A stretch of 54,455 nucleotides of DNA from Chromobacterium amazonense (GCF_001855565.1 NZ_MKCR01000034.1:1-54455); one strand, 5' to 3'; counted from the stretch's first letter, positions 8,748 through 18,110 are shown. Made by a program: numbers and translations. The notes: generated by a model from the letters alone, not told the origin.

Positions 8748-9011
8748 ATGCAAATCAAGCTGCAATACCCGTTCACCAATGCCGCCGGCCAACGCATCGA
8801 AGCGCTGGACATCCGCCGCCTGAAGCGCGCCGACCTGAAGGCCGCCAGCCAGCACAGCCAGGATGATGCCGACCAAGAAGACTTCCTGTTCGCCCGCATG
8901 ACCGGCCTGACGCTGGAAGACATCGACCAACTGGACATCGCCGACAGCCGCGCCCTGGCGGACAGCTTTCGCGACATGGTGGGCGGAGCCGAGCACGCTC
9001 AGGGCGTTTGA
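8748..9011 (+). CDS. Tail assembly chaperone (gpE / TAC_7-like)
   Basis: An 87-residue protein of the phage tail assembly protein E family: INKLQ-like start, then IEALDIRRLKRADLKAAS and ARMTGLTLEDIDQLDIADSRAL, the usual helical chaperone signature. AAGGA precedes the start. It sits just ahead of the tape measure gene, where such proteins wrap and guide the tape measure during tube assembly. It ends at GTT-TGA (9006-9011). The +1 frame, open from 8911, continues into a GpE-like sequence, indicating a recoded extended form. Confidence 0.85.
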   Translation: MQIKLQYPFTNAAGQRIEALDIRRLKRADLKAASQHSQDDADQEDFLFARMTGLTLEDIDQLDIADSRALADSFRDMVGGAEHAQGV

Positions 9012-9156
9012 CGAGGCCTTGTTGACGGTGCTGGGGCTGCCGCCGTCGGAAATCGACGCCTTGGCCATGGACGATTACTGGTTCTGGTGCGAAGTGGCCG
9101 AACGCGAAGTCCAGCGCCGCGGCGAGCGTCAGCAGCAACTATTGGACGCTATCTGA
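9010..9156 (+). CDS. GpE-like extension reached by frameshift
   Basis: Second frame of the tail chaperone, lacking a good start of its own. From 9010 it reads DEALLTVLGLPPSEIDALA, then MDDYWFWCEVAERE, like the short P2 GpE family motif (WPPSEMDxM..xEL..W...A). It is shifted +1, equal to -2, relative to the 8748 frame, and both frames are open from 8911 to 9008. Mu-type phages are known to use a -2 shift here. A +1 slip at GTT-TGA-C, a context like the bacterial RF2 site, is the alternative. TTG codons at 9019/9022 could also start it independently. Confidence 0.6.
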   Translation, partial: DEALLTVLGLPPSEIDALAMDDYWFWCEVAEREVQRRGERQQQLLDAI

Positions 9157-9240
9157 TTCCCCCATCTTTCTGGTCGGTCGCCGTCCGCAAGCCGGACCGG
9201 GGCCGGCCGCCCCTTTCTTTCCCCATCACAGGCACACACC

Positions 9241-12200
9241 ATGGTAAGCGAGTTTTTCATCGGTCTTAAGGTGGGCGCGACGCTGTCCGGGGTCTTCGAC
9301 AACGCTTTCCGCTCCGCCCGCGCTGCGCTGGACGAGCTGCGCAAGTGCAGCCTGCGCCTCAACGATGCGCAGAAGGATCTGGCCGGCAATGTCGAACGGA
9401 CCCGCCAGGCCTATGCCGGGCTGGATCTGGCCAGGCTGGAGAGCCAGCATCGCCAGTTGGCGTCCACCTTGGGGTGGCTGACCCGCCAGCACGAGGCGTG
9501 GCAAGCCAGCTTGCGGCGCGGACAGGCGCTGCAATCCGTCCTGAGTCTGCAGCAGACCCGCCGGATCGAGCTTTTGGCCTCGGTCCGGCTTAGCGCCGTC
9601 ATCCGCCTGGTGGAAGAGAAGGTGGAACGGCAGCGGCGCGACCAGGACAAGACCCGCCGCGACATGCCGTCGGCCGACTGGCAGCGGCCGGCACAGCGCG
9701 GCGGCAAGGGCGGCGAGCGCAAAGGCGGCGACAGCGATGCCGCCGGCGAAGCGCCGCGTTCCCCCTCCCGCTCGTCCCCCGCCTTCTCTTCCCCTCTCGA
9801 CAAACTGCGTCTGCCTACCCGGCAGGAATTCATCCGCGCCGCCGATTTCGTGCAGAAAGCAGGCACCGTCGCGGCCGACGTCAGCGGCAAAGCACACGCC
9901 CTGCTATCTGATGGCCTGGGCCGCAAAATCTTTGACAAGCTGCACGGCAAGCTCAATGCCAAGTTGGGCGGCAAGCTGCCTAGCGTCGAATCGATTCTGA
10001 ATGGCCTGAAAACCACCGAGTCCGTCGCCAAAGGCATCGCCAAGGGCGGCGAATGGGCCGGCAAGCTGCTGCGCGGCATGGACGACGGCATCGCCGCGTC
10101 CGCCAAACCAGGCGCGGCCAACGCCACCGCGAAGCAGAAAAAATCGTCCGCCAAGCCCAGCGGCAAGAGCCGTCCCGGCCAGGCGGTGGCCGAGCTGAAG
10201 CGGCAGGAAAGCGAAGCCGACGGCTGGCTGGACAAGGCCATAGGCGCGACCGAGAAGCTGAAGCAAGTCAGCGAGATCAGCGAAAAGCTGACCGGCGGCG
10301 CGGCCAAGGCCCTGCGCAGCGACATGGGCCGCAAAGTCTACGAAGCGGCGCGGGCCAAACTCAATCCACTGCTGGGCAAGCGTTTGCCCGACGCCAAGCG
10401 CGTCTTGTCGCTGCTGGACAAAGCCGAGGACTACAGCGGCAAGGCGGCGAACCACCTGGGCCGCACCGGCGATGCGCTGAAGGCGTATCGCGACACTCAG
10501 GGCAGCACGGCCAAGCGGCTGCTGGCCGCCGGCGCGGCCTTCTTGAAGGGCGACGAAGCGGACGCGGTAGCCGGAGACAAGAAATCTGACACCAAGGTAC
10601 AAGGCAAAGCCGCCGCCAAGCGCGACAGCGACAAAGCCAAGAAAACATCGTCCGCCAAGCCCGACGGCAAGAGCCGTCCCGGCCAGGTTGTGGCCGAGCT
10701 GAAGCGGCAGGAAAGCGAAGCCGACGGCTGGCTGGACAAGGCCATAGGCGCGACCGAGAAGCTGAAGCAAGTCAGCGAGATCAGCAAAAAGCTGACCGGC
10801 GGCGCGGCCAAGGCCCTGCGCGCGGACATGGGCCGCAAAGTCTACGAAGCGGCGCGGGCCAAACTCAATCCACTGCTGGGCAAGCGTTTGCCCGACGCCA
10901 AGCGCGTCTTGTCTCTGCTGGACAAGGCCGAGGGCTACAGCGGAAAGGCGGCGGACTACCTGGGCCGCACCGGCGATGCGCTGAAAGCGTATCGCGATAC
11001 CCAGGGCAGCACGGCCAAGCGGCTATTGGCCGCCGGCGCGGCCTTCCTGAAGGGCGACGAGGCGGACGCGGCCGGAGGCAAGAAGGCGGACAAGAAGCGC
11101 AGTTCAGCGGCCGGCAAAGCCAAACGCGGCGCGGCGGTAGCCGAGGCTAAGCGGAAGGCGGGCTCAGAATCTGTCAAGACTCAGCCGGGCGAGGCGCTTG
11201 CAAAGGCCAGGAGGAAGTCGGCTGCGACCGCCTCTCTGTTGGACAAGGCCATTCACGCCGCCGGCACCCTGAAACGCGGCAGCGAGCTGAGCGAGAAACT
11301 GACTGGCGGCGCGGCCAAGGTCTTGCGCACCGAGGCTGGCCGCCAGCGGTATGAGCAGGCGCGCGCCAAGCTCAATCCCTTGCTGGGCAACCGCCTGCCG
11401 GATACCGCTCGCGCCCTGGCCTGGCTGGACAAGGCGCAAGGCTACAGCTCGACGGCAGCGGAATACCTGGGCCGCACCGGCTCGGCCCTGAAGCGTTTCC
11501 GCCAGACCAAGGGCAGCCTGCCCAAGCGGCTGTTGGCGGCTGGCGTCAGCTTCCTGAAAAACGACCTGGCAGATGAGGACGATGCCAAGCCCAGCAAGCA
11601 GTCCGCCCGCAGGACGAGCGGCGGTAAACCGCCGGCCGCGTCGAAGCCGGCTGAGCGCGGCGGCAAGGCAGCGGCCAAGCCGGCAGCCAAAACTGCGGCG
11701 AAGCCGCTTGCCCAACGCGGGGCGGCGCTGAAGGAGGCCCGCGTCAGCGAGGGGATCGGCAAGAGCAAAGCGCTGTTGTCCGGAGGCAAGTTGCTCCAGT
11801 CCGGCGACGGCGCGCTCAAGTCCATGGGCGGTGCGCGCGGGCTGGCCAAAGGCGCGCTGAAACGGATGGGGGCGCTGGGCGATATCGCCAGCCTGGGCGC
11901 GAACCTGGCGGAAATCCGCCAGTCCCGGCTGAGTCCGCAGGCCAAGTCGGCAGCCTATGGCAAGGCGCTGGGGGGCGCGGCGGGTTCGGTGGCCGGCGGC
12001 GCGGCGGGCGCGGCGATAGGCAGCGTGCTGGGCCCGGTCGGGGCGTTCATCGGCCAGCAGGCCGGCAGCTGGCTGGGGCGGAAGGGCGGCGAGTGGCTGG
12101 GCGAAAAGGCCGGCGCGCTGTTCGCCAAGCATGCGCTGTCGACCAAGCCGGTGGCGGCGCCCAAGCCTGTCGCGCGGCCCCAGTCCATCGTCCCGGCCAA

Positions 12201-12543
12201 GCCCGCCTCGCTCAAGCCGGCGGCTGCCCTCAAACCGGTTGCGACGAAGCCGGCCGCGCCGCCCATGCCCGTCCGGGACCGCGCCCGCGCGCAGGACAGG
12301 CAGGCCCAGCAGCTGCAGCGCATCCAGCAGGCGGCGGCCAGCCCGTCGAAACCGGCCAGACAGGCGCCGGCGGCGGCCATCTTTCATATCACCTTCTCGC
12401 CGCAGATCACCATCAGCGGCGGCGCGCAGGGCGTCAAGCAACAGGTGCAGCAGGCGATGCAGCTGTCGTTTGCCGAGTTCGAGCGGCTGATGCGCCGCTA
12501 CGAGTCCGACCGCCAGCGCCGCAGCTACGCCGCGCGCGGCTGA
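9241..12543 (+). CDS. Tape measure protein with tandem repeat modules
   Basis: A 1100-residue protein in tape-measure position, which sets tail length. The N-terminal 130 residues are helical (LDELRKCSLRLNDAQKDL). Residues about 330-480 and 498-650 are near-identical modules (period 504 nt, nearly identical DNA). A third diverged copy begins near 667 and an older, shorter one near 202. Each holds a core like LTGGAAKALR, GRKVYEAARAKLNPLLGKRLP and LLDKAxxYSGKAA. Lys/Ala/Pro-rich linkers look histone-like. Residues about 880-965 are Gly/Ala-rich and could insert in a membrane. The C-terminus (IFHITFSPQITISGG...EFERLMRRYES) is tape-measure-like. Confidence 0.85.
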   Translation: MVSEFFIGLKVGATLSGVFDNAFRSARAALDELRKCSLRLNDAQKDLAGNVERTRQAYAGLDLARLESQHRQLASTLGWLTRQHEAWQASLRRGQALQSVLSLQQTRRIELLASVRLSAVIRLVEEKVERQRRDQDKTRRDMPSADWQRPAQRGGKGGERKGGDSDAAGEAPRSPSRSSPAFSSPLDKLRLPTRQEFIRAADFVQKAGTVAADVSGKAHALLSDGLGRKIFDKLHGKLNAKLGGKLPSVESILNGLKTTESVAKGIAKGGEWAGKLLRGMDDGIAASAKPGAANATAKQKKSSAKPSGKSRPGQAVAELKRQESEADGWLDKAIGATEKLKQVSEISEKLTGGAAKALRSDMGRKVYEAARAKLNPLLGKRLPDAKRVLSLLDKAEDYSGKAANHLGRTGDALKAYRDTQGSTAKRLLAAGAAFLKGDEADAVAGDKKSDTKVQGKAAAKRDSDKAKKTSSAKPDGKSRPGQVVAELKRQESEADGWLDKAIGATEKLKQVSEISKKLTGGAAKALRADMGRKVYEAARAKLNPLLGKRLPDAKRVLSLLDKAEGYSGKAADYLGRTGDALKAYRDTQGSTAKRLLAAGAAFLKGDEADAAGGKKADKKRSSAAGKAKRGAAVAEAKRKAGSESVKTQPGEALAKARRKSAATASLLDKAIHAAGTLKRGSELSEKLTGGAAKVLRTEAGRQRYEQARAKLNPLLGNRLPDTARALAWLDKAQGYSSTAAEYLGRTGSALKRFRQTKGSLPKRLLAAGVSFLKNDLADEDDAKPSKQSARRTSGGKPPAASKPAERGGKAAAKPAAKTAAKPLAQRGAALKEARVSEGIGKSKALLSGGKLLQSGDGALKSMGGARGLAKGALKRMGALGDIASLGANLAEIRQSRLSPQAKSAAYGKALGGAAGSVAGGAAGAAIGSVLGPVGAFIGQQAGSWLGRKGGEWLGEKAGALFAKHALSTKPVAAPKPVARPQSIVPAKPASLKPAAALKPVATKPAAPPMPVRDRARAQDRQAQQLQRIQQAAASPSKPARQAPAAAIFHITFSPQITISGGAQGVKQQVQQAMQLSFAEFERLMRRYESDRQRRSYAARG

Positions 12544-12573
12544 GGAGCCTAGCCATGAACAAAGGAGCAAACG

Positions 12574-13488
12574 ATGTACGCAGTACTGGGTGACATCGAG
12601 TTCGACCTGATCAGCTATTTCGACGGCCTGGAGCAACGCGCCGGCAGCGACTACGCCGAACACGGCCGCATCGGCGGCAAGCCGGTGCTGCAGTTCGTCG
12701 GCGACCGGCTGGACGAGATCCGCATCGATCTGGTGCTGCACGCCGCCTACTGCCAGCCGGATGCCGAGCTGCAGCGGCTGCATGCGGCGCGGCAGCAGCA
12801 TCAGGCGCTGGCGCTGGTGCTGGGCAACGGAGACCACAAGGGCCTGTTCGTGATCACCGACCTGAGCAGCAGCGGCCGGCAGAGCGACAGCCAGGGCAAT
12901 CTGTTGGCGGTGGAGGCGCAGCTGTCCTTGCGCGAATTCGGCGGCCAGCTGGCCCCGGCGCCGCGGCCCGGCCTGCTGGGCACGGTCAGCGGCTTGCCCC
13001 AGGCCAAGCTGTCGCAGACGCTGGCCAGCGCCGGTTTCAAGCCCAATCTGCAAGGGTTGGCGCAGGCGGTGTCGCAGGTCAAGACCGTGGCCGGCCAGGT
13101 GCGGACCGTGGTGAACGACGTGCGCGAACTGAAAGACCTGGCGCGGCGCGATCCTTTGTCCGCGTTGGGACGGGTGCCCGGCGTGCTGAGCGACGTGCAG
13201 ACGGCGCTGCCCGGCTTGTCGCAGGGCGTGGGCCGACTGAAAACCTTCATCCAGCCGTTTTCCCATCTGGCTGACACCATCAAGCCGCTGGTTCCGCAAT
13301 TTCAAAAGATGGGCCAGCAAGTCGCCGCCATGGCGCGCTCGCTGGAGGGCTGCACCTTGGACAACGTCGCCGACAAGTTGGGACAGGCGGCCGACACCAT
13401 ACGCGACATCGACAACAACTGGCCGGACCGCGATCTGGCGCTGGCGAAGCTGGCCGCGCGGGCGGCGGTGCGCAGCATTCTGGAGTGA
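12574..13488 (+). CDS. Tail protein gpU-like
   Basis: A 304-residue protein whose first 130 residues match P2 gpU tail proteins (MYAVLGDIEFDLISYFDGLE, KPVLQFVGDRLDEIRIDLVLH, then ADxELQRLxAARxxHQAL). GpU caps the tail or tape end during assembly. The extra roughly 150 C-terminal residues are helical and repetitive (SQVKTVAGQVRTVVNDVRELK). P2 gpU is about 160 residues, so the extension is notable. AAAGGAG precedes the start and the gene is followed after 3 nt by the X gene. Confidence 0.85.
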   Translation: MYAVLGDIEFDLISYFDGLEQRAGSDYAEHGRIGGKPVLQFVGDRLDEIRIDLVLHAAYCQPDAELQRLHAARQQHQALALVLGNGDHKGLFVITDLSSSGRQSDSQGNLLAVEAQLSLREFGGQLAPAPRPGLLGTVSGLPQAKLSQTLASAGFKPNLQGLAQAVSQVKTVAGQVRTVVNDVRELKDLARRDPLSALGRVPGVLSDVQTALPGLSQGVGRLKTFIQPFSHLADTIKPLVPQFQKMGQQVAAMARSLEGCTLDNVADKLGQAADTIRDIDNNWPDRDLALAKLAARAAVRSILE

Positions 13489-13491
13489 ATC

Positions 13492-13707
13492 ATGTTTCTC
13501 AAGCATACCTGCAAGGAAGGCGATCGCTGGGACCACATCGCCTGGCAGTACTACGGCGACGTGGGGCAGATGGTGATGCTGATCGCCGCCAACCCGCAGG
13601 CGCCGATCAGCGAGACGCTGCCGGCCGGCCTGCAACTGGCCATCCCGCTGCTGGAGGCGCAAGACAGCGCCGCCGTCGACCAGCTGCCGCCCTGGAGGCG
13701 GCCATGA
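13492..13707 (+). CDS. Tail protein gpX-like (LysM-type)
   Basis: A 71-residue protein of the P2 tail protein X family: GDRWDHIAWQYYGDVGQMVMLIAANPQ is a LysM-like fold, followed by LPAGLQLAIPLL. It is a structural part near the baseplate hub. It overlaps the start of gene D at 13704. Confidence 0.88.
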   Translation: MFLKHTCKEGDRWDHIAWQYYGDVGQMVMLIAANPQAPISETLPAGLQLAIPLLEAQDSAAVDQLPPWRRP

Positions 13708-14747
13708 TGGACAGCCGCATACAGGACGTAGCGACGCCGGTATTCGAGCTGGCTTACAACGGCCAGTCCATCACCGCCGACATCGCCCGCTACGCGCTGA
13801 ACATCAGCTACATCGACCACCTGAGCGGCGAATCGGACGAGCTGGAAGTGGAGCTGGAAGACAGCGATGGCCGCTGGCTGAACGGCTGGTATCCGGACAA
13901 GGGGGCCACGCTGGATTTCAAGCTGGGCTACCGCGGCGCGGCGCTGGCGGCGCTGGGCAGTTTCGACATCGACGAGGTGGAATACAGCGCGCCGCCGTCC
14001 GTGGTCCGCATCCGCGCGCTGGCCACCGGGGTGCAGCATCCGCTGCGCACTCGCCAGGGCCAGGCCTACGACAAGCTCACGCTGCAGGACCTGGCGCAGC
14101 GCATCGCCCGCCGCAACGGCATGACGCTGCAGGGCAAGATCGACGGCGTGGACATCGACCAGCTCACCCAATACCACGAAACCGATCTGGCTTTCCTGCA
14201 GCGGATGGCCAGCCACTACGGTTACATCTGCAAGGTGATCGACAACAACCGCAAGCTGGTGTTCTGGAAGCGCGGCGACCTGATCGATTCCGCCAGCGTG
14301 AAGCGCTTCACCCCGGCCGACCTGATCAGCTGGCGCGCGCGCGATCAGTTGTCGCAAGTGCCCAGCGCGGTGGAGGTGAGCTACCACGATCCGAACAAGC
14401 GCGCGCTGCAGACGGCGCGGGCCGCGGCGGACGCGCCCGCGCCCGGAGGCAAGGCCAGCAGCGCCGATGTGGTGAAGCTGACGCGCAAGTCCGGCGGCAA
14501 GCTGCAGGCCGAGCTGCAGGCCAAGGCGGAGATGGAGAAGCGCCAGCTGGCGCGCACCTCCATGTTCATCACCGTGGACGGCGCGCCGCAGCTGGCCGCC
14601 GGCCGCAATGTGGACCTGGCTGGCTTCGGCAAGCTGTCCGGCCGCTATTTGATCGAGCAAGCTCGTCACCGGCTGTCGCGGCAGGAGGGCTATTTGTGTG
14701 AACTGGAACTGAAGCGGGCGGCACCCGCTGACAAGGGGGCGGCATGA
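13704..14747 (+). CDS. Baseplate hub protein gpD-like
   Basis: A 347-residue protein of the phage late control gene D / hub family (gp27-like). Recognisable segments are FELAYNGQSITADIARYALNI, the LEVELEDSDGRWLNGWYP strand region, FDIDEVEYSAPPSVVRIRAL, and YHETDLAFLQRMASHYGYI in the middle. Hub proteins form the trimer joining tube and spike. Start at ATG 13704 after GGAGGCGGCC. The end overlaps gene V by ATGA. Confidence 0.92.
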   Translation: MMDSRIQDVATPVFELAYNGQSITADIARYALNISYIDHLSGESDELEVELEDSDGRWLNGWYPDKGATLDFKLGYRGAALAALGSFDIDEVEYSAPPSVVRIRALATGVQHPLRTRQGQAYDKLTLQDLAQRIARRNGMTLQGKIDGVDIDQLTQYHETDLAFLQRMASHYGYICKVIDNNRKLVFWKRGDLIDSASVKRFTPADLISWRARDQLSQVPSAVEVSYHDPNKRALQTARAAADAPAPGGKASSADVVKLTRKSGGKLQAELQAKAEMEKRQLARTSMFITVDGAPQLAAGRNVDLAGFGKLSGRYLIEQARHRLSRQEGYLCELELKRAAPADKGAA

Positions 14748-15445
14748 ACGACGTATCGTTGCCCGACGCGCTGGCGACATTGAAGTTCGGCAGCGTGGCG
14801 GAGCAAGACCCGGACACTCATCGGGTGCGGGTGCGGCTGCCGGAACTGGGCCAGCTGCTGACCGTCTGGCTGCCGGTGTTGAGCCGCAAGAGCCTGAAAG
14901 ACAAGGACTACTGGCTGCCGGATATCGGCGAGCAGGTGGCGGTGCTGCTGGACGCGCGCGGCGAGGACGGCGTGGTGCTGGGGGCCATCTATTCCGAGCA
15001 GGACGCGGTGCCGGTGAAAAGCGCCGACAAATGGCAGCGCCGCTTCAGCGACGGCGCGGTGCTGGAGTATGACCGCAAGGACAGCCAGCTGACGGTCAGC
15101 GGGGCGGTGAAGCATGTGCTGGTGCAAACCCAGGCCGACATCACGCTGAAGACCCAGAACACGCTGACCGGCGACGCTGGCGACGCCGTGCTGATCAAGG
15201 GCGGCAACACCATCACGCTGCAGGCCGGCGGCAAGGTCAGCATCAACGCGCCGGCCACCGAGATCAGCGGCACGCTGACCGTGAAGGGCGCGATCACCGG
15301 CCAGGGCGGCATGGCGGTGTCCGGCGGCGGCGGGGCCACGGTGAGCGGCAGCGTCAGCGTCAGCGGCGATGTGATCGCCAGCGGCAAGAGCCTGGTGGGT
15401 CACAACCACATGGGCGCGCACGGCCCGACCAGCCCGCCGCTGTAA
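14744..15445 (+). CDS. Baseplate spike protein gpV-like
   Basis: A 233-residue membrane-piercing spike of the gpV/VgrG-like family. An OB-fold region (DTHRVRVRLPELGQLLTVWLPV, YWLPDIGEQVAVLLD) is followed by a beta-helix of short repeats (TLTGDAGDAVLIKGG, VSGGGGATVSGSVSVSG). The end has GHNHMGAHG, which holds the HxH iron-binding tip motif of contractile tail spikes. This tip meets the target envelope first. Coupled to gene D by a 4-nt overlap. Confidence 0.92.
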   Translation: MNDVSLPDALATLKFGSVAEQDPDTHRVRVRLPELGQLLTVWLPVLSRKSLKDKDYWLPDIGEQVAVLLDARGEDGVVLGAIYSEQDAVPVKSADKWQRRFSDGAVLEYDRKDSQLTVSGAVKHVLVQTQADITLKTQNTLTGDAGDAVLIKGGNTITLQAGGKVSINAPATEISGTLTVKGAITGQGGMAVSGGGGATVSGSVSVSGDVIASGKSLVGHNHMGAHGPTSPPL

Positions 15446-15487
15446 GCCGGAGCGGCATTGATTCCTTTCCTTCTCAATGGAAACCCT

Positions 15488-17419
15488 ATGAGCAACGACT
15501 TTTTCACTCTCCTCACCGCCGTCGGCAAGAACAAGCTGGCGGCAGCCTCCACCGGCGGCGCGCCGCTCAAGCTTACCCATATGGCGGTGGGCGACGGCGA
15601 CAACGGCGGCTACTACACCCCCAGCGAAGCGCAAGCCGCGTTGAAGCATGAAGTGTGGCGCGCGCCGCTGAACAATCTGTCCACCGATGCGCAGAATCCC
15701 AACTGGATCATCGCCGAGCTGGTGATCCCGGACGAGGTGGGCGGCTTCACCATCCGCGAAGTGGGCGTGTTCGACGCCGCCGGCGCGCTGATCGCCGTCG
15801 GCAAATTTCCGGAAAGCTACAAGCCGGTGCTGGCCGACGGCGCCAACAAGCAGCTGTACGTGCGGCTGATCATGGAGGTATCCAACGCCGCGGCGGTGAC
15901 GCTGCAGGTGGACCCCAGCGTGGTCCTCGCCACCCGCGCCACGGTAGACCAGCGCATCGCCGAGGAACTGGCCAAGCTGGACGGCAAGCCATCCGTGCGC
16001 GCCGCCACCACGGCCGCCATCGCGCTGGCCGGCCTGCAAACCGTGGACGGCGTGGCGCTGCAGCTGGGCGACCGGGTGCTGGTCAAGAACCAGGCCGCCG
16101 GCGCCGACAACGGCATCTACCTGGCCGGCGCGGGCAGCTGGGCGCGCGCCGCCGACGCCAACATCAGCCTGGAAGTGACGCCGGGCTTGTTCGTCGCGGT
16201 GGAGCAGGGGACGGTCAACGGCGGGGCGATTTGGCAGCTGTTGGACGCCGGCGCGCCGGTGGTATTGGGAGCGACGGCGCTGGCGTTCGAGCGAGTGTCC
16301 GGCCGCACCGGCGTGTCGGCCGGCAGCTACAACCGGGTAACGGTGGGGCCGCGCGGCGAGGTGCTGGGCGGCTCGCAACTGGTGGCCTTCGACCCGGCGC
16401 AGACTTTTCCGGTGCAGGCGTATCGGCGCAATGTGTTGATCAACGGTGGGTTTGACGTTTGGCAGCGCGGGGTGAGCCAGACGACAACCGGATACGGTTC
16501 CGCAGATCGCTGGCTGATGGATCTGGGTAGTGGCTTGTCTGGGGTGACGATGGCAAAGATGGATGCCAGCGTAGCGGATACCGAGGCGCTTGGCGGAGCG
16601 ACTTCTTTCCTGCGTTTAGCCTTGACCAAGGCCCCCTCATCCAAGGTCCGGGAGTACTGCCAGATCAACCAGCGCGTAGAGAATTTGCGTCGCTTTTCCG
16701 GCAAGCAGCTGACGCTGAGCTTCTGGGCTAGGGCCGATAAGCCTTGCTCCATCCTGGCTTATGTCGAGCAGTGGTTCAGCGCGCCTTATGTCGAGGCGCT
16801 CAAAAACCGGGCGTTGAATAGCGCCGCGGCAAATCTGAGCAGTGCCTGGCAACGTTTCAGTTTCACATTCACCTCGCCCAGTTTGCAGGGGCGTGCCATC
16901 GGTAGCCAAGGCGATGATTGCCTGAGCGTGTTTATCGGTCTTTCGTATAGCGATGCGCTTCCTGAGTTGAATGCCATTGCCACCGCGCAAACCGGCGTGT
17001 TCGACATCGCCCAGGTGCAGTTGGAGGAAGGGCCGGTCGCGACGCAGTATGAGCGCCGCTCGCCGGGAGAGGAGCTGGCACTGTGTCAACGTTATTTCGA
17101 GACTGGAAGTGCGGTGGCTCGGTATGTCGGAGTAAATGACAATATGGGGTGGGTGACTTTCCATCAGACCAAAAGGGCAAAACCGGCCATCACATTCTTC
17201 AACCCTTTCACAAGCAAGGCTGGAGAAGCACAAACCTACAACGCATCTCTCTGGCCCAATATAGCCTCTGGGCCCGGCTTGACGGTTGGTTGTGCCTACA
17301 ACTATGCGCCTGGGGATAATTGGACCGATGGTTTTACTTGGGGAAACATTGCGTACGTACCTCCACAGGCTGATGATGCCATTTTGCAAGCACGCTGGAC
17401 CGCCGACGCCGAACTGTAA
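15488..17419 (+). CDS. Tail fibre 1 (gpH-like)
   Basis: A 643-residue fibre. Residues 1-160 form the baseplate-attachment domain of gpH/DUF3751-type fibres (NKLAAASTGGAPLKLTHMAVGDG, WIIAELVIPDEVGGFTIREVG). A beta domain around 180-270 (VDGVALQLGDRVLVKNQAAG) is common in phage fibres. From about 310 a jelly-roll-like binding domain follows (RRNVLINGGFDVWQRG, QLTLSFWARA, FDIAQVQLEEGPVATQYERR) and the tip is tyrosine/tryptophan-rich. ATG 15488 was chosen over an upstream in-frame ATG because the fibre domain begins there. First of three receptor-binding cassettes, placed unusually between V and W. Confidence 0.88.
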   Translation: MSNDFFTLLTAVGKNKLAAASTGGAPLKLTHMAVGDGDNGGYYTPSEAQAALKHEVWRAPLNNLSTDAQNPNWIIAELVIPDEVGGFTIREVGVFDAAGALIAVGKFPESYKPVLADGANKQLYVRLIMEVSNAAAVTLQVDPSVVLATRATVDQRIAEELAKLDGKPSVRAATTAAIALAGLQTVDGVALQLGDRVLVKNQAAGADNGIYLAGAGSWARAADANISLEVTPGLFVAVEQGTVNGGAIWQLLDAGAPVVLGATALAFERVSGRTGVSAGSYNRVTVGPRGEVLGGSQLVAFDPAQTFPVQAYRRNVLINGGFDVWQRGVSQTTTGYGSADRWLMDLGSGLSGVTMAKMDASVADTEALGGATSFLRLALTKAPSSKVREYCQINQRVENLRRFSGKQLTLSFWARADKPCSILAYVEQWFSAPYVEALKNRALNSAAANLSSAWQRFSFTFTSPSLQGRAIGSQGDDCLSVFIGLSYSDALPELNAIATAQTGVFDIAQVQLEEGPVATQYERRSPGEELALCQRYFETGSAVARYVGVNDNMGWVTFHQTKRAKPAITFFNPFTSKAGEAQTYNASLWPNIASGPGLTVGCAYNYAPGDNWTDGFTWGNIAYVPPQADDAILQARWTADAEL

Positions 17420-17434
17420 ACGGAGAACACGACC

Positions 17435-18025
17435 ATGTATCGATTGACCGATCAAGCGGACGTGATTGTCCGCATCGCCGACGGCGCGCACATTCCGCGC
17501 GGGCACCGCTTCTGGGATGAGTACGAAGCCTGGCTGGCCCAGGGCAACGCGCCGCAGCCCAAAGAAAGCTTGGACGAATTGCAGCAGCGGCTGCTGTTCA
17601 GCCTGGACGCCTCCGCCGACGCCGCCAGCCAGACTTACGCCGGCAACGAGCTGCGCGCCCTGGAGTACCAACGCGCCGCCGCGGAGGCCCAGGCGTACCA
17701 GGACGCCGGCTACAAGGGCAACGTGCCGGCCAGTGTGCAGGCCTGGGCCGACGCTAAGGGCTTAAGCGGCAAGGACGCGGCCGATGGCATCCTGGCCAAG
17801 GCCATGGCGGCGGAACAGGCTCTGGCGGCCATCCGCGCCATCCGGCTGAAAGCCAAGGAGGCGGTGCGCAACGCGACGAGTCTGGATGCAGTCCAGACCG
17901 CGGCAGACAGCGCGCTGGCCGCTTTGCAGGCGCTGGCGGCGGGCGCTCCTGCTGGCGCCATCCCCGCTGAAGCTGCGGCCAAAACCAGCCTGTGGCGCTC
18001 ACCGCTGAAGCTGTTCTCTCGCTGA
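17435..18025 (+). CDS. Fibre-associated protein, probable assembly chaperone 1
   Basis: A 196-residue helical protein directly after fibre 1. It starts MYRLTDQADVIVRIADGAHIPRG and has DEYEAWLAQGN, as in tail-fibre-associated or assembly proteins that read like a phage 'gp37/38 assembly' N-terminus. The second half (LEYQRAAAEAQAYQDAGYKG, VPASVQAWADAKG, AIRAIRLKAKEAVRNA) is clearly related to the shorter protein at 22758, which also follows a receptor-binding gene. Chaperone function is inferred from position and pairing. Confidence 0.7.
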   Translation: MYRLTDQADVIVRIADGAHIPRGHRFWDEYEAWLAQGNAPQPKESLDELQQRLLFSLDASADAASQTYAGNELRALEYQRAAAEAQAYQDAGYKGNVPASVQAWADAKGLSGKDAADGILAKAMAAEQALAAIRAIRLKAKEAVRNATSLDAVQTAADSALAALQALAAGAPAGAIPAEAAAKTSLWRSPLKLFSR

Positions 18026-18110
18026 TCCACAGGGCGCGCATCGCGCCTTTCCTCCCTCGCCGGCGTGAGCCGCCGCTTTATGGCCAGGCCGGCGCTTGCA
18101 GAGTCCTCCC

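Noticed and set aside
10144-11060. Tandem repeats considered as a CRISPR array or repeat toxin
   Set aside because: Period of 504 nt in frame within a coding gene, with no short repeats or spacers; they are protein modules.
11164-13662. 832-codon minus-strand frame over tape measure and gpU
   Set aside because: Low-complexity Arg/Leu/Gln shadow; repeats simply mirror the tape-measure modules.
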